Origin: Verrucomicrobium sp. BvORR106
Lineage (GTDB): Bacteria > Verrucomicrobiota > Verrucomicrobiia > Verrucomicrobiales > Verrucomicrobiaceae
Direction: 5' to 3'
Assembly (NCBI RefSeq): GCF_000739655.1
Contig: NZ_BATR01000099.1
Coordinates: 1-41,714 of the forward strand
DNA length: 41,714 nucleotides
A model generated the notes under the pieces. That model was not told the DNA's origin, made no database searches, and saw only the letters and a program-made list of their open reading frames with translations. This document shows positions 18,210 to 27,046 of the stretch, piece by piece. Made by a program: the position numbers and the translations under genes. How positions within the stretch are numbered: the stretch's first letter is position 1; each line of letters opens with the position of its first letter.

Positions 18210-19490
18210 TCAGGATGCGGCGGCCAGTTCCGGCGATCTGACCTCGGGTTCGCCGAGGGGGAGGTCGTCCGGCAGGGGTACCAGCTCGCGGATCTGATCC
18301 CAGAGGACGCTGTAGTCCTTGTTTACATCGCCGCTCAGACAGTCGGTTACGGAACCCTGGGCATCCGGGTGATTGCGGATGAGCTTGCCGAAGCTGAAGT
18401 TGGGATCGTAGAAGGCATACACGAGCTTGCGCATGTTCTCCACACCCTGGCGCAGCTCTTGCGAATACTTGAGGAATCGTCCGGGGCTGAGGTCATTTTC
18501 CTTGAGGCCCTTGCTGACTTCCTCTCCTGCAAGGACGCCGCTCTTCATGGCGAACATGAGGCCGCTGCTGAACACGGGATCGAGGAAAGCAAAGGCGTCA
18601 CCCACGAGGAGGAGACCGTCGCTGCCGCAATGCTTGGCGTGGTGCGTGTATTCGCTGGTGATGTAGTACTGTCCGACCTGCTGGCCGTGGGACAGGGATT
18701 CCTTCACCCACAGGTTTTCCTCCACTTCACGCTTGAAGATCCCTTCAGGGTCCTTAATGCCGTCGCGGGAGAGGTATTTGCCCTCCGCCACCACGCCTAC
18801 GCTGACCATGTCATCATGCTGGGGGATGTGCCAGAACCAGCCTTTGTCCTTCACAAACGCGACGGTGGTCTGCCCTTCATCGATGCCGGGTTCACGACGG
18901 GAGCCTTTGTAGTAGGTCCAGACGGCCACCTTGTTCAGGTAGGGGTCACGCACCTTCCAGCCGTTGCGCACGGTGGTGAAGGCTTCCTTGCCTGTGCAGT
19001 CCAGCGTGATGCGGGCGTAGTAGTCAGTGATCGTACCGTCATGGCTCTGGGCACGCACACCAATGACTTTCAGATCTCCGTCACGCAGCAGTTCGAGGAC
19101 TTTGGTCTGCTCCTTCACCTCCACGCCCTTCTCACGGGAGTTGTCGAGGAGGATCTGGTCGAACTCCGAGCGCAGCACCTGCCAGGTGGAGGCCACGGTG
19201 TCCTTGTCATAGCGGTTGAAGAAGTAGAACGGCTGGCTGGTGCGGCCATGAGGGGGCACGAAGCAGACGCTGTACTTGTTCACAAAGTGGGACTTCTTCA
19301 TGCGCTCCACCAGCCCCAGACGCTCCAGCGGGAAGTAGGTGAAGGGAATGAGGGACTCGCCAATGTGGTAGCGGGGGAACTTCTCCCGCTCCAGAAGAAG
19401 CACCTTGTGACCTTCCTCCGCCAGAATGGCTGATGAACTGGAACCTGCCGGACCGCCGCCAATGACAATGACATCGTATGCGCTGCTCAT
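18210..19490 (-). CDS. Flavin-dependent halogenase-like FAD oxidoreductase (2)
   Basis: 426 residues. YDVIVIGGGPAGSSSSAILA is a perfect GxGxxG FAD site, EREKFPRYHIGESLIP is the highly typical 'FPRxHIGESL' segment of tryptophan/lipid halogenases and CmlS-like enzymes, GWFWHIP (about residue 219) is the W-x-W-x-I-P motif, and 'LLLVGDAFAFLDPVFSSGLMF' is the C-terminal FAD motif. It is closer to the classical family than the neighbour at 15015-16601. The family uses reduced flavin to form hypohalous acid for electrophilic halogenation, or in relatives to hydroxylate or reduce. No carrier protein or polyketide gene is near, so a free or lipid substrate is possible. It has its own terminator. Confidence 0.85.
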   Translation of the reverse strand: MSSAYDVIVIGGGPAGSSSSAILAEEGHKVLLLEREKFPRYHIGESLIPFTYFPLERLGLVERMKKSHFVNKYSVCFVPPHGRTSQPFYFFNRYDKDTVASTWQVLRSEFDQILLDNSREKGVEVKEQTKVLELLRDGDLKVIGVRAQSHDGTITDYYARITLDCTGKEAFTTVRNGWKVRDPYLNKVAVWTYYKGSRREPGIDEGQTTVAFVKDKGWFWHIPQHDDMVSVGVVAEGKYLSRDGIKDPEGIFKREVEENLWVKESLSHGQQVGQYYITSEYTHHAKHCGSDGLLLVGDAFAFLDPVFSSGLMFAMKSGVLAGEEVSKGLKENDLSPGRFLKYSQELRQGVENMRKLVYAFYDPNFSFGKLIRNHPDAQGSVTDCLSGDVNKDYSVLWDQIRELVPLPDDLPLGEPEVRSPELAAAS

Positions 19491-19562
19491 GCCTCATTGT
19501 GGAGGAGGTCTTTTAATGCCGGAAATGATATTTTGGCATGGGTGTTATGCCGGGTTGATATG

Positions 19563-19652
19563 AAGGGTCAAGGGGTAAGGGAAGAGGGATAAGCAGGGCT
19601 CCGAGCGCGTTTAGGGGCCTGAACCAAGCACCAGGAACTAAGAATCAAGAAC
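19563..19652. repeat. Two heptad-repeat tracts after jetC
   Basis: 19563-19597 reads AAGGGTC, AAGGGGT, AAGGGAA, GAGGGAT, AAGCAGG. 19622-19652 reads AACCAAG, CACCAGG, AACTAAG, AATCAAG, AAC. Both keep a strict 7-base period with changing sequence. They lie in the 165-base gap between the jetC stop and the start of halogenase-like gene 2. Confidence 0.65.
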
Positions 19653-19655
19653 TTT

Positions 19656-22600
19656 TTAGGCCTTATGCTTCTCCATCCACTCCTTGCCTTCTGGGGTGTC
19701 GCTGAAGAGGATGCTGGGGACGTTGCGGATGCCGCTGCGATTCCCTGAGCGTTCTTCGCGCTTGGTGATGACAATGAGCTCGTCACAGAGGCTGAAGGCG
19801 TAGGGGATGTTGCCGCTGGACATCGAGAACACGCCCTGGAGGTCGAGTTCGCCGATGGCCCCGATACAGTCCTGAATGCGCTCGCCGGAGAGCTTGGAGA
19901 AGGCTTCGTCGATGGGGACGAGGGCGAGGGAGGGCTCCTTCCAGCGGGTCTCATGCCGGTTGTAGGCATGGAGGTAGCTCGCCAGGATGGCGACGAAGTA
20001 GGGGCTCTGGTTCTCGCCCCCGCTCATCTTGCGGCCCTGCTTGTCCACATCGATGGGCGGGGCATCCGGGTTGTGGATGTCCGTGACCTGTAGCTTGTAG
20101 TCGTAGTACTGGCGGTAGTCCAGGAGGCGGGCGGCCTCGGGAGTGTTGGCGTTGTGGACGAGGGTATGGAGGAAGGCGTCCAGCGCCTGGCGGAGCTCGC
20201 CGCCGATGCTGTTGTAGAACAGACCGTCCTCCTGGTGAAGCGCGTTGAGGTCGATGAGTTCGCGGTAAAACTTGAAGTCCGGGTTGGGCTCGCGTCGGAT
20301 CTTGTAGAGGTCGCGTCCGATGGGGCGCTTGAGCTGCTTGTTGAGGAGGAAAATGATGTCTTCGACGCGCTTGAGCGCGCGCTGCATGCGGCTGAGGACC
20401 TGGGTGCGGAAGAGCGTTTCCCAGCGGGCTTTTTCAGACTGGGCCTTCTTTTCGTACTCGATGATGCTGGCGCCTTCGATGCGGGCGAGGACCCGCTCAT
20501 ACGGTGCGGCGGTCCGGCCGTCTTCGGGCAGGTCGTCGAACTTGGGCTGGAAGGTCTTCTTGAATTCCGTCATGGCCTGCTTGAGGTCACCTTCCGAACG
20601 GATGGCCTCCTCACTGGCGGCGGCGCGGGCTTTTTCGAACTCGCGGGCCATGACGTCCGATACCATGTACCGGTTGCGCATCTCCTCGCGCCAGGTGCGA
20701 AGGCGTTCCAAGTGCAAGGAAATATCCACCTGCATCTTGGTGCGGGTGAAGGCCTCCAGGCTTTCATTGAGCTCCTGGCGACGCTTGTCCAGCATCTTCT
20801 CCGTCTGCTCAATCTCGCGGTGGCTGCCTTTGCCGACGATGTCGAGCTTCTCGCTATTCCACGCACGGATGCGGGGCTGCCATTCCTCCGCCTGCTCGGC
20901 GATGGAGGAGTACGCGGAGGTGTCCAGATCGGCGAGGGTGCGACGGGCTTTGTCCAGGTTGGACTCCATCTCGGGCAGCGTCTCGAGCTTGCTGAGATCC
21001 TGCACCATGCTGTTGTGATCCGGGATCATCTGGGGCAGGAGGTTGATGGAATCCTGCACCGCGCGCTCGATGGGCTCCAGCCGGCGGATCTGGGCCTCCA
21101 CTTCCTTCAACTGGCTGGCCTTGATATCGCGTTGGCGTTGCAGACCGCGCTGACCGATGAAGGGCAGACCGTCGTAGTGACGGGCGCGGCGGGCCTGGGC
21201 ATCGCGCAGGGTCAGGCCGTCTGGCAGGATGGCGGCGGAGTGCTTCTCCAGTTCTGCCAGCGTCTCCACGCAGATCATGCCGCCAAAGAGGTGGTCCAGC
21301 ATGGCGCGAGCCACGGCGTCGCTGGTCTCTATCTTCTCAGCGAGGGAGCCCGGCAGGACCTCGCGTGACAGGGCCAGCGCACGACGGGGGTGAATGAGGG
21401 ACTCGGCCGCTGCGAGCACGCTCTGGGAGGCGGGCTTGAGTTCGTGGTAAATCTTCAGTGCGTCCTCGTAGTGCTGCTCGGGCACCACGATGGAGAACTT
21501 GTCGGTGAAGGCCACTTCCAGCGCTTCGCGCCAGCGTTCGTCCGTCACTTCACAAAGGTCACGCAGAGCCCGAGCGGTGGGCTCGCCGGGGAGGCGGGGG
21601 AGCCGCTCATTGAGCGTGTGCAGCAGCGGCTGTGGGATCGGCGGCAGGCCGGAACGCAGGGCGGTGAGCTGCTGGCTGAGCTCTTCCTCATGACGACGCA
21701 GGGTCTGGAGCTTCTGCGTCTCGTTGCTGACGGAGCGGCGCAGGTCCTGGCAGAGTTGCTCCGCGGCGGCGCGCACGGCGGAGAGGGCATTGAACGTCGC
21801 GTGGGCTTCGCAATCATCCAGGGTACGGATGGCCTTTTCCATGGCACGGCCATCCAAGGGGGCCACGATGGAGGCGGCTCGCATCTTCTCCAGCCACTCG
21901 CGGGCGTTGTCCACGCGGCGGCGCAGGCGGTCTTCTACTCGCGCTTGCAGGCTACTGAGGCTTTCTACACGGCCTTCCAGCTCTTTGACCTGGGCGCTGA
22001 GCTGGCCGTAGAGCCGGCCTTCGGAGGTCTCATTCAGCACGGCCAGCAGACGCTCACGCTCGGCAGTGGCTTGCTGGATCTGGCGGTCCAGTTCGTCCAA
22101 CTGGGCCTGTTCCGCAGCATGGGCCACCTTCAGATCTGCCAGTCGCTTTTCGCCGCTCTCCACCAGTTGCTTGGCGTGCTCATGAGAGAGCTCGCCATGA
22201 AGATAGCGGGCCACATCGCGATCACGGATGGAGGACTCGAGTTTCTGAGAGAGATCACGGATGCGCTGCAACCGCTCCAACTGGGCGCGGAGGGATTTGA
22301 GCTCCTGCTCATAGGATTGGAAATCGCGATAGCTGGCGGTGACATCCTCCACAGGCACCGACTCCCCAGGGAGCACGAAGCGACGGCAGAAGTCGTCGAA
22401 GCTCTTGAGGTTGGTGAAGGACATCGCGCTGGGCAGCAGGCGGTCCAGCACCTCCCGGTTGAAGTTGAGGTGCTCCGGGTTGCTCATGTCCCGCAGATAC
22501 TCGCGGGAGGAGGAGAAGGTGCGCCCGGCGCGAGCGTCGATGAGCGCGCGAAAGGCGGGCAGCTCGCTGGGGCGCTTCTTGCCATCCAGCCAGGCGGTGA

Positions 22601-23114
22601 GGAAATCGGCCCGCTCCAGACTGCCTTTGCAGAAGAAGGGGGTGATCTGGCCGTCGTTCTCGCTGGCGTTGCGGAACTCGATGCGGAGGCCCCAGGTTTC
22701 GATGCGCTGGCCGCCGGGCCAGGTGAACTCCAGCGCCACGTAGGTGGTGGCCCCTTTGTCACGATAGTAGGTGGGCTGGCCGTTTTCCTCCCGCTTGGTA
22801 TCGAGCAGGCAGTAGCCTTTGAGTGTGCGATCACTCTGGGTGCCGGTGGCACTGCGGTTGAAGTGATGGCGGGCCTTCTCCGGGCCTACCAGCACGAGCA
22901 TGACCAGGTCCATGAGGATGGACTTGCCGGATCCGGTGAGGCCGGCGAGCACGAGGTTTCCTTTAACCGCCAGGCTGTCCTGGTAACCATACCAGTTCAG
23001 CGCGTGGATGCGCGTGAGCTGGATGGCGCGGCTGGTGCGGGAGTTGGAGCCGGGCAGGGAGGCTCCGGAAAAGTCCGGGTCATCCACGGCAGTGTCTCCA
23101 GGGGCGGCGGGCAT
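19656..23114 (-). CDS. jetC: JetC / MukB-like SMC ATPase of a Wadjet-type complex
   Basis: 1152 residues. Walker A GLTGSGKS at 58-65 (in LVLAGLTGSGKSILMDLVML), two long coiled-coil arms (about 255-470 and 680-900) around a hinge-like globular centre (about 500-660, containing 'LRDLCEVTDERWREALEVAF', seen in JetC/MukB hinges), the ABC signature KMSGGENQSPYF (SGGENQ at 1031-1036) and Walker B LALVPIDEAF with the catalytic DE at 1069-1070. Length and layout match JetC/MksB/EptC SMC proteins that load on DNA as dimers with a kleisin (JetA) and KITE subunit (JetB). It is last in a jetA-jetB-jetC operon and starts 33 bases after the jetB stop. In Wadjet, JetABC extrudes DNA and JetD cuts; no JetD is present here. 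Confidence 0.92.
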   Translation of the reverse strand: MPAAPGDTAVDDPDFSGASLPGSNSRTSRAIQLTRIHALNWYGYQDSLAVKGNLVLAGLTGSGKSILMDLVMLVLVGPEKARHHFNRSATGTQSDRTLKGYCLLDTKREENGQPTYYRDKGATTYVALEFTWPGGQRIETWGLRIEFRNASENDGQITPFFCKGSLERADFLTAWLDGKKRPSELPAFRALIDARAGRTFSSSREYLRDMSNPEHLNFNREVLDRLLPSAMSFTNLKSFDDFCRRFVLPGESVPVEDVTASYRDFQSYEQELKSLRAQLERLQRIRDLSQKLESSIRDRDVARYLHGELSHEHAKQLVESGEKRLADLKVAHAAEQAQLDELDRQIQQATAERERLLAVLNETSEGRLYGQLSAQVKELEGRVESLSSLQARVEDRLRRRVDNAREWLEKMRAASIVAPLDGRAMEKAIRTLDDCEAHATFNALSAVRAAAEQLCQDLRRSVSNETQKLQTLRRHEEELSQQLTALRSGLPPIPQPLLHTLNERLPRLPGEPTARALRDLCEVTDERWREALEVAFTDKFSIVVPEQHYEDALKIYHELKPASQSVLAAAESLIHPRRALALSREVLPGSLAEKIETSDAVARAMLDHLFGGMICVETLAELEKHSAAILPDGLTLRDAQARRARHYDGLPFIGQRGLQRQRDIKASQLKEVEAQIRRLEPIERAVQDSINLLPQMIPDHNSMVQDLSKLETLPEMESNLDKARRTLADLDTSAYSSIAEQAEEWQPRIRAWNSEKLDIVGKGSHREIEQTEKMLDKRRQELNESLEAFTRTKMQVDISLHLERLRTWREEMRNRYMVSDVMAREFEKARAAASEEAIRSEGDLKQAMTEFKKTFQPKFDDLPEDGRTAAPYERVLARIEGASIIEYEKKAQSEKARWETLFRTQVLSRMQRALKRVEDIIFLLNKQLKRPIGRDLYKIRREPNPDFKFYRELIDLNALHQEDGLFYNSIGGELRQALDAFLHTLVHNANTPEAARLLDYRQYYDYKLQVTDIHNPDAPPIDVDKQGRKMSGGENQSPYFVAILASYLHAYNRHETRWKEPSLALVPIDEAFSKLSGERIQDCIGAIGELDLQGVFSMSSGNIPYAFSLCDELIVITKREERSGNRSGIRNVPSILFSDTPEGKEWMEKHKA

Positions 23115-23147
23115 GGGAAAGGGAGGGGAAGGGGGACGAAAAGTGAT

Positions 23148-23843
23148 TTACGCCGGGAAGTCTTCTTCCTCGGCCTGCAGAGAACCGGCGGCGGGAGTTC
23201 CTGCTGCGCCTTCGAGATCGGTTGTTTCCTCTTTCTTGAAGACCGCCGCGCTACGGGTCCAGTCTGCCAGGTCCTGGAAGGGGACGACGCGGCGGATGGC
23301 GGGCAGGACCTCGATGCCGGAGTCTTCAAAGGGCTCGGCCAGCGTGAACCGGATGAGATTGAACCGGGCGGCCTGACGCAGGATCTCCCGCATGCGGGTG
23401 CGAGTGGGCAGGCTGGCGAGGTCGGGCAGGAGCTGGTCCTTGAGCAGGGAATTGAGCTCGCTCACACTGATCAGGGCTTGTGTCTGGCCTTCATCCCGCC
23501 AGCGCACGTCCCCAGCATACCAGAGGGCCAGCCAGATCAACGTCGCGTCCTGACGAAGCCGAAGCTGCAGGCTGGCGATGCGCGGCAGGGCCTGGACCAT
23601 GCGTTCCTCATGCAGCAGGGCGACATCCAGTCCCAAGAGAGTGGCGGTCTCCCTCAGCCATTCGAAGTTCTGCCGACACCAATGATAGAGCGCCGACTGG
23701 CCGGCCTCAAGCCCGAGGATGGACCCATGCGTGAGCAACTCCTGCAAAGCATCTCCGAGCTGGGCACGATCCGCCTCCGGCAGCCGCAGGAGAGTCTCCG
23801 GCGGCTGGTCCACATGGAGGAAGTCAGGATCGTGGGTGGGCAT
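23148..23843 (-). CDS. jetB: JetB / MukE-like subunit (DUF4194)
   Basis: 231 residues from MPTHDPDFLHVDQPPETLLR. The core 'LLTHGSILGLEAGQSALYHW' and 'VQALPRIASLQLRLRQDATLIWLALWYAGDVRW' followed by 'LLKDQLLPDLASLPTRTRMREILRQAARFNLIRF' is the winged-helix pattern of DUF4194, the KITE subunit of Wadjet/Mks condensins. The tail (after about 200) is acidic and Ala-rich. It bridges JetA to the JetC heads. The frame stays open far upstream (to 24575) over jetA, but only the part from 23843 looks like a JetB. Spacing is 58 bases to the jetA stop and 33 to the jetC start; the leader is a C/T-rich heptad tract. Confidence 0.88.
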   Translation of the reverse strand: MPTHDPDFLHVDQPPETLLRLPEADRAQLGDALQELLTHGSILGLEAGQSALYHWCRQNFEWLRETATLLGLDVALLHEERMVQALPRIASLQLRLRQDATLIWLALWYAGDVRWRDEGQTQALISVSELNSLLKDQLLPDLASLPTRTRMREILRQAARFNLIRFTLAEPFEDSGIEVLPAIRRVVPFQDLADWTRSAAVFKKEETTDLEGAAGTPAAGSLQAEEEDFPA

Positions 23844-23850
23844 GGGGAGA

Positions 23851-23885
23851 GAGGGAAAAGGGAAGAGGGGTAAGGGAGAAGGGCT
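23851..23885. repeat. Heptad tract in the jetA-jetB gap
   Basis: On the plus strand GAGGGAA, AAGGGAA, GAGGGGT, AAGGGAG, AAGGGCT, one base-pattern RAGGGNN with a strict period of seven. It is the same family as the tract at 19563-19597 and forms the pyrimidine-rich leader (CCCTT repeats) immediately before the jetB start. Confidence 0.6.
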
Positions 23886-23901
23886 GATTTGGCGCTGCTC
23901 G

Positions 23902-25383
23902 TTATTTTTTGATGAGCTTGAAGCGTTCGACTCTACCGCCGGGGAAGGGATCGAGGGTGGGGGATTCTGTTTCCTCGATCTGGCGGTCGGTTTCGAGGCG
24001 GTAGCGGGCGTCGGGAGACTCTGCGTGGAGGATGAGGGCGAGGAGGTCGGCGGTGCTGCGGGACTCCTCCCAAGGCAGGTCGGCGCTGGAGATGGCCGAG
24101 CCCTTGCCGCCAGGCATGTCGGCGACAAAAGCGTTGGCCCGGCGGACGGAGAGGGATTCCTTGAGCGCGCGCTCCATGTCCCGCAGGCCAGCATCGCGGT
24201 CCTCGTCGGAGAGTTCCTCGTCCGCCATGGCTTCCTGTTCCTGGGCAGTGCGGCGCTGAGGAGGCTCGTACAAGGAGTCGCGTCCGGCGGGGATCTGGGC
24301 TTCGGGCATGCGGCACGGGGGCAGCTCGGGTTCGAGCTCCCAATTGCCGGTGAACCGACGGCCTTTGAGCATGCGATTGACCTGCTCAAAGAACTCCCGC
24401 ATTTCGCCGCGACGCTCACCGGTGACTTCCTGCAGATAGCGGAAGCGGGCCAGGGAGCGTCTGGTGAAGTCAGCGGTGCGGCGGTCGATCTCGTCCGCCA
24501 TGGGCAACACCATTTCCAACAGGCGGGAGAGTTCGTCCAGGGTGTTGCGCACCTTGGCCCGGGCAGTCTCCGCACTCATGCCGTCGTGGCGGCGCAGATA
24601 CTCCGTCTGCATGGCTGCCATGGTGTCGAAGGAGTCCATCAGGCGCTCGCCAATACGGCGGACCGCATCCGGCAGACGCGTGGGCAGGCGGGCGCGGACC
24701 AGCTCGGCGTAGCAGGTGTGGGCCACCTCCTCGGCGTATCGGTCGAAGACCATCTCCAGGTTGCCCTTCAGGGTGTCTTCCTCAAGCTGCCTGCGAGTGA
24801 GGCGCTGCACGGATTTCTGCATGGTGCGCAGCTCATTGAGACCCTGCCGCGCGTAGCTGAGGCAGTTCTCCACCGTCTGCCAGGGGCGCTCGATGATCTC
24901 CACTTCGTTGAAAAGGAGAGCGCAGACAGCCAGCAGTTTGTCCGTGAAGACGGCAGCGTCCGGGAAGGCGATCTTCCGCAGGGCCATCATCATGGTGGAA
25001 CTGTGAGCGTCGAAGTACACCCGACGCTGCCAGTCCCGGCGAGGGGGCTCCTCCAACCAGCGGCAGCGGACGAGGTGGTCCAGGACTTGGCGGGCCTTTT
25101 CCCGGGCGGTCAGGCTGATCGCCTCCAGATCTTCGAGCGACGCGGCCGGGGCAGGCTCGCCTTCTGGTGTGAGTGTATCCGGCTGAAATTCAGGGTGATC
25201 GGTCAGGATTTCGGCGATCATGGCGATCGCCTCCTCCCGGGCGAGCCCGTCTGGGCGCTCCTCAGATTCCCGGTCTAACGCCTCCAGCACGTCCACATAC
25301 ACCATCGCATTCTTCCCGCTCAAGACGCGGAAGAACGCCAGATCGCGGATTTCGCGAAGCAGGCTTTCAGAGAAGGGCAGCAT
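23902..25383 (-). CDS. jetA: JetA-family kleisin of a Wadjet-type complex (DUF5716-like)
   Basis: 493 residues. The N-terminal winged-helix region opens MLPFSESLLREIRDLAFFRV then VYVDVLEALDRES, as in the JetA/MukF-like family. It continues with a helical middle (about 150-320; TVENCLSYARQGLNELRTMQ, 'MQTEYLRRHDGMSAETARAKV') and a C-terminal variable region rich in Glu/Arg (about 340-450) ending FPGGRVERFKLIKK. The kleisin joins the two JetC heads and binds JetB. The assignment rests on fold-type pattern and on its place as first gene of jetA-jetB-jetC; on sequence alone it would be less sure than the other two. The start at 25383 is the first ATG of the conserved region; the leader is strongly C/T-rich and has no Shine-Dalgarno sequence. 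Upstream 610 bases hold no gene, so the operon promoter is probably there. Confidence 0.82.
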   Translation of the reverse strand: MLPFSESLLREIRDLAFFRVLSGKNAMVYVDVLEALDRESEERPDGLAREEAIAMIAEILTDHPEFQPDTLTPEGEPAPAASLEDLEAISLTAREKARQVLDHLVRCRWLEEPPRRDWQRRVYFDAHSSTMMMALRKIAFPDAAVFTDKLLAVCALLFNEVEIIERPWQTVENCLSYARQGLNELRTMQKSVQRLTRRQLEEDTLKGNLEMVFDRYAEEVAHTCYAELVRARLPTRLPDAVRRIGERLMDSFDTMAAMQTEYLRRHDGMSAETARAKVRNTLDELSRLLEMVLPMADEIDRRTADFTRRSLARFRYLQEVTGERRGEMREFFEQVNRMLKGRRFTGNWELEPELPPCRMPEAQIPAGRDSLYEPPQRRTAQEQEAMADEELSDEDRDAGLRDMERALKESLSVRRANAFVADMPGGKGSAISSADLPWEESRSTADLLALILHAESPDARYRLETDRQIEETESPTLDPFPGGRVERFKLIKK

Positions 25384-25993
25384 GGTGGGGAGGAGAGAGG
25401 GGCGGGACAGGAAGGGAACACTTGGGCAGGGAGGGGGTCAAGTGCGGGTGAGGGGGAAGTCGGTGCGTAAGGGGCGGCGGCGGTGGTGGCTCCCTGGTGT
25501 CCGAGCTGTGCGGACCTCCTTGAGGCGCTGCAATGCAACAGGGTTCTCCTGTTGGCGTTACCCTGTGTTCAGGGGGCATCTGAGTATGTCGCGGTCATCA
25601 GGTACGGCACGGGATTTGTGAACGGAGCGCCCAAGCTCATCCCGGGTTCGGTGTCCCGCTTTCGAGTGAATGACCGATTCGAGGTGCTCAATGACGGGAG
25701 ACCTGGAAATGCAACGTGATGACCCAGGGGACAAGCTTGATCGGTAGCTTGGTCGGTGACTTGGTCGGTACAGGCTTCATTTGAGGGCCGAAAGGCATGG
25801 TTCCGAACCTTCCTCAGTACCTCCAAGTCCATTCAAGGGTTTGGAACTTGGGGGCTTGATCTTCATGAGCCGGGATGAAAGCTGTGACGCTGCGGCCTTC
25901 GGCGTCTTCGACGACGACGAGTCGAAAGATCTTTGCAATCATGAACCAGGGTCTGCCACCTGGTTGAGAATACCTCGCGAATGGGGCGTGGTG
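25384..25993. other. 610-base region without a convincing gene upstream of jetA
   Basis: Short open frames on both strands show no recognisable domain. The region starts G-rich on the plus strand, contains the 12-bp tandem repeat at 25736-25771, and ends at the YheT-type hydrolase stop. The jet operon promoter is likely here but I cannot point to -35/-10 or -24/-12 boxes with confidence. A decayed gene cannot be excluded. Confidence 0.5.
25736..25771. repeat. Three tandem copies of a 12-bp unit
   Basis: CTTGATCGGTAG (25736-25747), CTTGGTCGGTGA (25748-25759), CTTGGTCGGTAC (25760-25771). On the minus strand it would encode T-D-Q repeats (TDQVTDQATDQ), a pattern also seen at the C-termini of some AlbA/AAA_4-type regulators, but the surrounding frame has no such domain. 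Confidence 0.75.
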
Positions 25994-26962
25994 TCAGGAT
26001 GGGCCCATGCTTGAAAAAAATCCCGCAACCCGGCCCTCCAGCCATGGGGTCGTGCTGGAGTTGCTTTCCACGAACCCAACGTGTCCGCCAGAGGCCGGGA
26101 CATCCAGCTCGATCCGTGCGTTGGCCTCAGCCTCGGCGAAGGGGAAGCATTCTGCGGGCAGGAACGGATCATTGCGTGCGCTGATGATGAGTGTGGGCAC
26201 GGTGATGCGGGGGAGGAGAGGTTTGGAGCTGCAGCGGGCCCAGTAGTCGGCGGCATCGGCGAACCCATGCAGCGGGGCGGTGTAGCGGTCGTCGAACTCC
26301 CGGAAGGTGCGGATGCGGTACAGGCCTAGTACATCAAGCTTGCCGGGGAAACGGTGGTGTTTTTCCTCGATCTTGGCGATCAGGCTGACGAGGAAGCGAT
26401 GCAGGTAGAGCTTGTTGGACCAGAGCAGGTCCAGCGTCCGGGCGCTGGCGGCGAGGTCCACGGGGCTGGAGATGGCTGCGCCCGCCACGACCTTGGGGTG
26501 GGGGGGCTGCTCGCCCAGATACTTCAGGGTGATGTTGCCACCCAGGCTGAAGCCGACCAGTGCTACCTGATCGTAGTCGCCCGCCTTGGCCTCAATCAGG
26601 GTGCGCAGATCCTGCGACTCCCCGCTGTGGTAGGAGCGAAGCAGGCGGTTGGGTTCGCCACTGCACCCGCGAAAATTCCAAGCCAGCACGTCCCAGCCTC
26701 GCTGATGGAGGGCGGCTGCCATCGTGCGGATGTAGAGCCCGTCTGCGGAACCCTCCAGGCCGTGGGAGAGCACTGCGAGCTTGCTGCCACTGCCAGGGCT
26801 GCGCAGCCAATGAAGATCCAGAAAGTCCCCGTCCTCCAGTTCCAATCTCTCCCGCACCCAAGGTACCTGCACCCCATGCGGGAAAACCACCGGCCAGATG
26901 GTCTGGGCGTGCCCGTTTGCCAGGAGCGGGTGCGGACGGAAGGTGGATTCAGTGAGGGGCAT
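25994..26962 (-). CDS. YheT-family alpha/beta hydrolase
   Basis: 322 residues from MPLTESTFRPHPLLANGHAQ. 'NGHAQTIWP', 'LELEDGDFLDLHW', LSHGLEGSADGLYIRTMA, VLAWNFRGCSGEPNR and VALVGFSLGGNITLKYLGE (nucleophile Ser in GFSLGG) follow in the order of the YheT/ABHD3-like family; ISARNDPFLPAE supplies the acid region and SGGHVGFVE the catalytic His. These proteins are esterase-like with poorly known substrates (acetyl- or acyl-esters have been suggested for relatives). The frame allows an earlier start at 27004, adding 14 residues; the later ATG fits the family better. It lies 84 bases after the rapA stop on the same strand. Confidence 0.88.
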   Translation of the reverse strand: MPLTESTFRPHPLLANGHAQTIWPVVFPHGVQVPWVRERLELEDGDFLDLHWLRSPGSGSKLAVLSHGLEGSADGLYIRTMAAALHQRGWDVLAWNFRGCSGEPNRLLRSYHSGESQDLRTLIEAKAGDYDQVALVGFSLGGNITLKYLGEQPPHPKVVAGAAISSPVDLAASARTLDLLWSNKLYLHRFLVSLIAKIEEKHHRFPGKLDVLGLYRIRTFREFDDRYTAPLHGFADAADYWARCSSKPLLPRITVPTLIISARNDPFLPAECFPFAEAEANARIELDVPASGGHVGFVESNSSTTPWLEGRVAGFFSSMGPS

Positions 26963-27046
26963 GCGGGAGCCCGTAACATCCACCCTCCGGGGCGTAGTCG
27001 TCAAATCAGGTCTGGAGTCAGGTGTCTGGCGGACTGGAGACTTTGA

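Noticed and set aside
21390-23873. 827-codon open frame on the plus strand
   Set aside because: Antisense to jetC and jetB, which have full catalytic motifs; composition is typical of a shadow frame.
19656-25383. Reading jetABC as a full Wadjet defence system
   Set aside because: JetD is absent from both flanks, so only a Wadjet/Mks-type SMC complex can be claimed.
25569-25832. 87-codon minus-strand frame with TDQ repeats
   Set aside because: No domain, and the repeat is explained by the 12-bp tandem repeat; kept only as a repeat note.
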